Shown here: piece after piece, positions 59,626 to 64,000 of the stretch
How positions within the stretch are numbered: the stretch's first letter is position 1
Layout of the letters: each line of letters starts with the position of its first letter
DNA from: Streptomyces sp. NRRL B-3428
GTDB lineage: Bacteria; Actinomycetota; Actinomycetes; Streptomycetales; Streptomycetaceae
DNA: 64,000 nucleotides
Direction of reading: 5' to 3'
Assembly: GCA_000721375.1 (NCBI GenBank)
Contig: JOGW01000022.1
Span: 48,090 to 112,089, forward strand
The notes under the pieces: generated by a model
What the model was told of the DNA's origin: nothing
The model's input: only the letters and a program-made list of their open reading frames with translations
Databases searched by the model: none
Translations under genes and position numbers: made by a program

Positions 59626-60735
59626 ATGGACGCTTCACTGCGGGGCATCAGCAGCCCGGCCCGGCTGGCGGCGGTGGGAGAGGCCATCAGTCACGAGGAA
59701 CTGGCGCTCGCGACCCGTAACCACGGTCTGCCACTGGAGGCCCTGCGCTACGACGTCACACCTCCGGGCCTGCACTACGTACTCGTGCACTACGACATCC
59801 CCGCCGCCGACCCCGACACCTGGCAGCTTACGGTCGGCGGGATGGTCCAAGACCCGCTCTCCCTCCGTGTGGAGGCGCTGCGTGCCCTCCCCGCGCGGAC
59901 CGTACGCGTCACCATGGAGTGCGCCGGCAACGGCCGCGCCCGGTTGACGCCGCGTCCGGTCAGTCAGCCCTGGCTGGTGGAAGCCGTGGGCACAGCCGAG
60001 TGGACGGGAGTGCCGCTCCGTACCCTGCTCGCGGACGCCGGCGTCACACAGGGCGCGTCGGAGGTGGTGTTCACCGGAGCCGACCACGGGGTGGAACGCG
60101 GCGTCGAGCAGGACTACCAGCGAGCTCTGCCGCTGGCCGTGGCCACCGGCGAGGACCCGCCGGTGCTCGTGGCGTACGAGATGAACGGCCAACCGCTTCC
60201 GCCGCAGCATGGACAGCCGCTGCGGCTCGTCGTCCCTGGTTGGTACGGCATGGCGCACGTGAAGTGGCTGCGGGAGATCACGGTTGTGGACCGGCCGTTC
60301 ACCGGTTTTCAGCAGAGTGTCGCCTACCGCTGCCGGCAGACCGCCGATGACCCGGGTGAGCCTGTCGACCGGATGAGGCCTCGCGCACTCCTGGCTCCGC
60401 CCGGTTTCCCGGACTTCATGTCCCGCACTCGGGTCGTGGACGCCGGGTCGGTCACGCTGACGGGCCGCGCATGGTCCGGCTTCGCTCCCGTGACTCAAGT
60501 GATGGTCAGCGACGACGACGGGCGCACCTGGACGGATGCCGAAGTAGATCCGGTGGACGGCCATCGGTGGGGATGGCAGGCATGGCGTGCCATCTGGACG
60601 GCCACTCCGGGCGAGCACGTATTGACCGCCCGCGCCTACGACGCCGACGGTCACGCGCAGCCCGTCGTCCAGCCGTGGAACCGCGGCGGCTTCGGCAACA
60701 ACCTCGCCCAGCGGGTTCCCGTCCACTGTCGCTGA
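59626..60735 (+). CDS. Sulfite-oxidase-like molybdopterin enzyme, 369 aa
   Basis: The molybdenum-binding domain shows VRVTMECAGNGRARLTPRPV with Cys99 as the metal ligand, then WTGVPLRTLLADAGV, FTGADHGVERG and VVPGWYGMAHVKWLREITVV. The C-terminal 100 residues are the dimerisation domain (VTLTGRAWSGFAPVTQVMVS, DDGRTWTDAEV). It has no signal peptide and no haem domain, so it is a cytoplasmic bacterial type whose substrate may be sulfite or another S- or N-oxide. ATG 59626 gives MDASLRGISSP; a longer frame upstream is less likely. It is unrelated to the NRPS cluster and lies just before the right-hand repeat. Confidence 0.9.
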   Translation: MDASLRGISSPARLAAVGEAISHEELALATRNHGLPLEALRYDVTPPGLHYVLVHYDIPAADPDTWQLTVGGMVQDPLSLRVEALRALPARTVRVTMECAGNGRARLTPRPVSQPWLVEAVGTAEWTGVPLRTLLADAGVTQGASEVVFTGADHGVERGVEQDYQRALPLAVATGEDPPVLVAYEMNGQPLPPQHGQPLRLVVPGWYGMAHVKWLREITVVDRPFTGFQQSVAYRCRQTADDPGEPVDRMRPRALLAPPGFPDFMSRTRVVDAGSVTLTGRAWSGFAPVTQVMVSDDDGRTWTDAEVDPVDGHRWGWQAWRAIWTATPGEHVLTARAYDADGHAQPVVQPWNRGGFGNNLAQRVPVHCR

Positions 60736-60878
60736 CCTGCGACCTCTCTCCTGCCGGCGGTTACTGACCCACGACCTCACCCTCGGGCGGCCGGGAAGGC
60801 TACCCCGTCAGTACGAACGTGACACCCACGCCACATCGAACCCAGGCACACTCCAGGGGGCCCATTTCGATCGTCGGC

Positions 60879-61021
60879 ACCTTCCTGCCGGAGCGCAACG
60901 GGACTTGGGCCGACTGATCACACGCATCGATGAGGAATTCGAGCGCCGCACGCTGCCCGACCCCAACATCATCGAGTTGGCGGTGTTCGGCTGGTGGTGG
61001 ACCAGAATGCGGGAACGCTGA
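60879..61021 (+). pseudogene. C-terminal fragment of the repeated hypothetical protein
   Basis: The frame encodes HLPAGAQRDLGRLITRIDEE and FERRTLPDPNIIELAVFGWW, ending WTRMRER, the same end as the protein at 2074-2370 with three amino acid changes at most. No start or upstream half exists in this copy, so it is a truncated duplicate. Confidence 0.75.
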
Positions 61022-61073
61022 CGGGCCCCGGACCCGCGCCCTCGATCGAACGACACCGTTCCCCTCCGCGACG

Positions 61074-61099
61074 GCTCCCCAAGATCTGTGCCAGAACCC
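61074..61099 (+). repeat. IS-end-like element, copy B (partial)
   Basis: It is identical to the core of copy A (GCTCCCCAAGATCTGTGCC then AGAACCC) but lacks the distal GACAGAGCCAG. It ends the right-hand direct repeat. Confidence 0.55.
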
Positions 61100-61385
61100 A
61101 CTTACCGCGCTGACCACTTGACCCACGATTGGTGGCTGGGCGTGCTGACCGGACGGCCCATCAGCGAGCGGCGGTGCGAACGAGTACGGTTGGGCGTTGT
61201 GTTCGCGGCGGCTGGGGCGGCGGGAGGCGTGCTCAGAGATCGGGCCGGCGATCGCCCGCTGGGTTTCAGGGAAGGACTCGCGGGGTCCGGTGAACCGCCG
61301 CATGGGCGCCCACTGCCGGTGTTCGGCGTGGTGTGCACGACGCAGACTCGGGTCGAGTTGATCATTGCGGTGCCGTGAGTTGTGC

Positions 61386-62231
61386 TCACTGGCCTTCTGT
61401 CTCGTCCTGCGTCTGATCCGCGGTCGGCGGCTCGTTGTAGGTGATGGTGATCGGGGTGTTTGCCTCGGCTCGTGCACGGGCTGACGCTGCTGCGATCTCT
61501 TCGTAAGTCCATTCCTTGTACAGGCGCTCCCCGTGGGCATCGGTGATGTCGATAACCAAACCGGTCCACTCATCGGCAGGTTGTTCGGGGACGAGCCCCA
61601 GTTCGTAGGTGGCGTCCTGGAGCATGGCTTCGGTGACGCGTATGCCGGTGAGTCTTTCGGCCAAGGCGAGGACCGCCGCCTTCCGGTCGACGTCCGGCGC
61701 GCTTTCGTCGTTCTCCCCTTCCACGGTCAGAGGGAAGCCGACTTCCCGTAGGAGGGGGATCAGTTCGTCGGGGGTGGTGCCGTCTCGTGACGTGGGGCCC
61801 TCGAACGTCGTACGCAGGTCACCATCCTCGAACCAGTGGAAGAGATGGATGGGTTTGCCGCCGTTGGCCGAGTGCGCCACGACCCGGCCGCCCCTCGACA
61901 GTGCTTCCAAGCACGCGCCGGGGATCCCGAGGCCACCGTCGTAGCCGAGAACGAGTGTCCACTCGCCGTTCTCGCCTGCCGTGGTGAACGCGCCCGCGAC
62001 GTAGGACTCGTCCCAGTAGTCGTAGCCCTCTTGATCGCGGTGAGTATCGTCGGCCTCGATCAACCCAGCCGTTCCCTCCGCGGTACCGCGAGGTTGCGCC
62101 TCCATTGCGCGCAAAACCTCGTGCGGTGTCCGCCCCTGTATCAGGGTCAGGGTGTATCCACTTTCCATCGCATGGCGGAAGAGCTGTGAAGTGCGGATCC
62201 AGGCATAGTCGTGCGCGATCACCATATTCAT
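61386..62231 (-). CDS. DUF6461-like protein, 281 aa
   Basis: The pattern YAWIRTSQLFRHAMESGYTL, TLIQGRTPHEVLRAMEAQP, then WTLVLGYDGGLGIPGACLEA and GRVVAHSANGGKPIHLFHWF is that of a Streptomyces protein group I recall as DUF6461, often found near toxin or immunity genes. No catalytic residues are evident and there is no signal peptide. ATG 62231 begins MNMVIAHDYAW; ATG 62225 is two codons later, and neither has a good ribosome site. An IS-end-like element lies 33 bp upstream and may have changed its promoter. It is next to a barstar-family gene. Confidence 0.7.
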   Translation of the reverse strand: MNMVIAHDYAWIRTSQLFRHAMESGYTLTLIQGRTPHEVLRAMEAQPRGTAEGTAGLIEADDTHRDQEGYDYWDESYVAGAFTTAGENGEWTLVLGYDGGLGIPGACLEALSRGGRVVAHSANGGKPIHLFHWFEDGDLRTTFEGPTSRDGTTPDELIPLLREVGFPLTVEGENDESAPDVDRKAAVLALAERLTGIRVTEAMLQDATYELGLVPEQPADEWTGLVIDITDAHGERLYKEWTYEEIAAASARARAEANTPITITYNEPPTADQTQDETEGQ

Positions 62232-62263
62232 ACGGCGCAGTGTGCCTGATGCCTCTGACATTG

Positions 62264-62310
62264 CTGGCTCTGTCTTCGAGCAGCGGGTTCTGGCACAGAT
62301 CTTGGGGAGC
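62264..62310 (-). repeat. IS-end-like element, copy C (inverted)
   Basis: It has the same architecture as copy A in the opposite orientation: CTGGCTCTGTC, ten bases, GGGTTCTGGCACAGATCTTG then GGGAGC. Copies A and B face it across the window. Confidence 0.55.
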
Positions 62311-62415
62311 GATCGCGGTGAGTCATCGCGGTGTTCGAGGATGTGGGTGTCCTGGCTCATCCAATCGAGGCGTCTACTCAGCGAACCCAGTTGCTTGGGT
62401 GGCGCGGCCCGTCAG

Positions 62416-63153
62416 CTAGCCGTTCGAATGTTCGCGGCGCAGGTACTCAAGGCGCGACTGGAGGATGTCCAGGGCCTCGTGGATCGAGCAGTCGAGGTGG
62501 TCTCGGAACAGCTTGATGCCCTTGATGGTCGTGCCGCTGAGGATCTCCTCGTCCGCGAAGGCGAGCGGGCCGGCCGTCCAGGGGGCGGAGGCGGGATCTC
62601 CACCGGGCCAGTTGACGTCGGTCAGAGTGACGAGCAGACGGCCGTCGGCGAGCGCCACCGCCATGTCCGTGCCGCGGGCTGTCTTCTCCGTGAAGGCAGC
62701 GGGTGCGGTGTGGTCCAGGAGAAATACGAAGTGTTGGGCAATGCGTTGCCGCCATTCATCGAGCTCCCCGTCGGCGTCCAGGCGGAGGTTGGAGTTCCAG
62801 GCTGCTTGGGCGAGAACCGATACGAACAGCCCGAGGAAGTCCGATTTCAGCAGGTCGTCCGCGTGCTCGATCAGAATCGCAAGGTCCTGGTTCCCGTGGC
62901 CGGGACCGTGCCAGTCGTGGAGGCAGTCGACGAGCGCGTCCCAGTTGTGTCCGAAGTAGCCGGGGAACGACAACTCCCCGGCGAAGGCGCGGAAAACGGA
63001 CGCCGGAGCCAGCATTTCCCGGCCGTCCAGCCGCAGGACCAGACCGTTTCGCTGCACGAGCGAGGCTGTTTCCGACGCCAGCCAAGGGTCGGCTGGGGAG
63101 GTGAACACGACCCACGGAGAGCGGTGTTCCGTCAGAGTGGGCTTGGTCATCAT
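62416..63153 (-). CDS. Barstar-family protein, 245 aa
   Basis: Residues about 35-125 form a barstar-like domain: RNGLVLRLDGREMLAPASVF, then FPGYFGHNWDALVDCLHDWH and NQDLAILIEHADDLL. The rest (for example RIAQHFVFLLDHTAPAAFTE and KLFRDHLDCSIHEALDILQS) is unassigned. Barstar proteins inhibit barnase-type ribonucleases; a stand-alone copy may be immunity against a neighbour's toxin. ATG 63153 (MMTKP) has AGGA upstream. Its upstream region borders an ISL3 transposase relic. It has the same fold as the gene at 696-1511, though the two are clearly diverged. Confidence 0.75.
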   Translation of the reverse strand: MMTKPTLTEHRSPWVVFTSPADPWLASETASLVQRNGLVLRLDGREMLAPASVFRAFAGELSFPGYFGHNWDALVDCLHDWHGPGHGNQDLAILIEHADDLLKSDFLGLFVSVLAQAAWNSNLRLDADGELDEWRQRIAQHFVFLLDHTAPAAFTEKTARGTDMAVALADGRLLVTLTDVNWPGGDPASAPWTAGPLAFADEEILSGTTIKGIKLFRDHLDCSIHEALDILQSRLEYLRREHSNG

Positions 63154-63318
63154 GGGTGAGATCCTTGCACGGCATTTGCTCGGAGCCCGAGCGATTAAAG
63201 AAGGCCAGATCATGCTCAATGAGCACCGTCTGCCCAGGTCAAGTGGCTGCCGATGAGCATCTTCAACGACAATGGCCAGGGGAGGGTTGGGCTTCGGTGC
63301 CGTCCTTGCATTGCAGGG

Positions 63319-63830
63319 CTACTGCAGCAGGATCATCTTCCGCAGCAGGTGGAAGCCAGCTCGTTCGGAGAGCTGCCTTTTGATCTTCTTGATGCGGTTG
63401 ACGGCGCCTTCAATGCTGCCGGAGCTCCAGTGGAAGGTGAGTCCGGCTTGTCATGGCGTCGCGGTCCCGGAGCAGGCGGAGTGCGAAGCCCGTGAGGCTG
63501 AGCAGTTGGCTTGCGTCGACTGCGTCGATCCAGGCAGGGAGCCTGGCGCCGAGGCGGGCGGAGAGTATTTCGCCGAAGTCGCGGACATGCCCGGCGACCG
63601 TGTCCAGTTCTGGGCAGGGTGCCAGGACATCCTTCAGGCTGGCGCGGTCGCCCTCGCTCAGCGCGGTGGGGCGTCGGGTGAGCCAGCCGGTCACCTGCCG
63701 CACCGTCGGAGGCCGGGGCGGCGCGCCGGCCGGAGCCCCGCGGAGGGTGGCGATGTGGCTGCGGACCATCTGGTAGGTGACGGGCGCGTTGCTGGCAACA
63801 AGTTCGAGTAATCGACCGAATAGTCTGATT
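63319..63830 (-). pseudogene. ISL3-family transposase, C-terminal remnant
   Basis: The minus strand reads SNAPVTYQMVRSHIATLRGA, then PPTVRQVTGWLTRRPTALSE, LDTVAGHVRDFGEILSARLG and LLSLTGFALRLLRDRDAM. A frameshift near 63440 moves into LTFHWSSGSIEGAVNRIKKI and KRQLSERAGFHLLRKMILLQ, with the stop at 63319. These are the closing blocks of ISL3-type transposases, including the catalytic Glu region SSGSIEGAVNRIK. The N-terminal half and zinc-binding part are not in the window and the frame is broken, so it is inactive. Confidence 0.8.
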
Positions 63831-64000
63831 GGCAGGAACGTGGCTTCCGCCAGACGTCGATCCCGCGCAGCTGTGTCCGCGATCCCGGGTGATGACCGCT
63901 AACGGGAGCCGGCTGCGGTGCGAGCGCAGGCAGAGCGGTGATGCCCGGCCGAGCGTCGCCCGCGTTTCGTCACCTGGGCAGGCCCGTTCCGTCGGTGGCA
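63831..64000. other. Unassigned right edge
   Basis: I see no gene in these 170 bp. They follow the transposase remnant upstream on its own strand and may be more decayed insertion-sequence DNA. Confidence 0.4.

Larger units (their letters stand above)
60875..61108 (+). repeat. 234-bp direct repeat, right copy
   Basis: This is nearly identical to 2224-2457 and in the same orientation. The left boundary falls in the middle of the duplicated reading frame, so the first half of the gene is missing here. It begins 140 bp after the sulfite-oxidase-like gene stop. Confidence 0.9.

Overview
The window reads as a high-GC actinomycete chromosome segment, most likely Streptomyces: strong third-position GC bias, frequent GTG/TTG starts, ATGA/GTGA/TTGA translational coupling, and typical families (SARP regulator, MbtH, Fic-type toxin pair, barstar-family proteins, ISL3 and IS5 remnants). 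All assignments come from reading the sequence by eye. No database search was run.

Layout. (1) 1-2.5 kb is an edge zone with transposase remnants, a barstar-family gene and the first copy of a 234-bp direct repeat. (2) 2.5-6.5 kb holds ordinary genes: a dimeric alpha/beta-barrel-like protein, a LuxR regulator, a hypothetical, and a secreted YVTN beta-propeller protein. (3) 6.9-17.4 kb is a tightly coupled minus-strand operon that looks like a ribosomal-peptide (RiPP) pathway. In transcription order it has a 46-aa putative precursor, a pyruvate-phosphate-dikinase-like enzyme, an ABC exporter (ATPase and two permeases), a B12-type radical SAM protein of the RiPP-maturation kind, a nucleotidyltransferase, and a large unknown domain fused to a cyclophilin. 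This gene combination is the best candidate here for an undescribed system. (4) 17.5-20 kb holds an MBL hydrolase, an M20 peptidase relic and a Fic-type toxin-antitoxin pair. (5) 20-58.5 kb is a nonribosomal peptide cluster. A plus-strand operon (20.0-31.4 kb) encodes A-T, an NTF2-like protein, a BCAT, C-A-T, a free C domain, a LOG protein, a carbamoylase-type M20 hydrolase and an MFS transporter. A SARP regulator, a secreted peptide, a Lys-less BCAT homologue and PanD follow. A minus-strand operon (52.9-36.4 kb) encodes MbtH, C-A-T-C-A-T, a type II thioesterase and C-A-T-C-A-T-E-PBP-type thioesterase. A CmlA-type hydroxylase, an IS630-HTH-like protein and an unusual C-T-SDR protein complete the cluster. 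(6) 58.7-64 kb holds a secreted protein, a sulfite-oxidase-like molybdoenzyme, the second 234-bp repeat, a DUF6461-like protein, a second barstar-family gene and an ISL3 transposase relic.

How the genes may work together. The NRPS has six adenylation domains. The last module epimerises its residue and passes the chain to a fused penicillin-binding-protein-type thioesterase, a family known to make head-to-tail cyclic peptides with a D-residue at the carboxyl end. A cyclic peptide of about six residues is therefore a reasonable guess. PanD, and perhaps the carbamoylase, would supply beta-alanine. The BCAT would serve branched-chain residue supply. CmlA would beta-hydroxylate a carrier-bound residue. 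The RiPP operon is separate, with its own apparent leaderless promoter. The near-identical direct repeats about 58.4 kb apart bracket both pathways and suggest a mobile or duplicated block.
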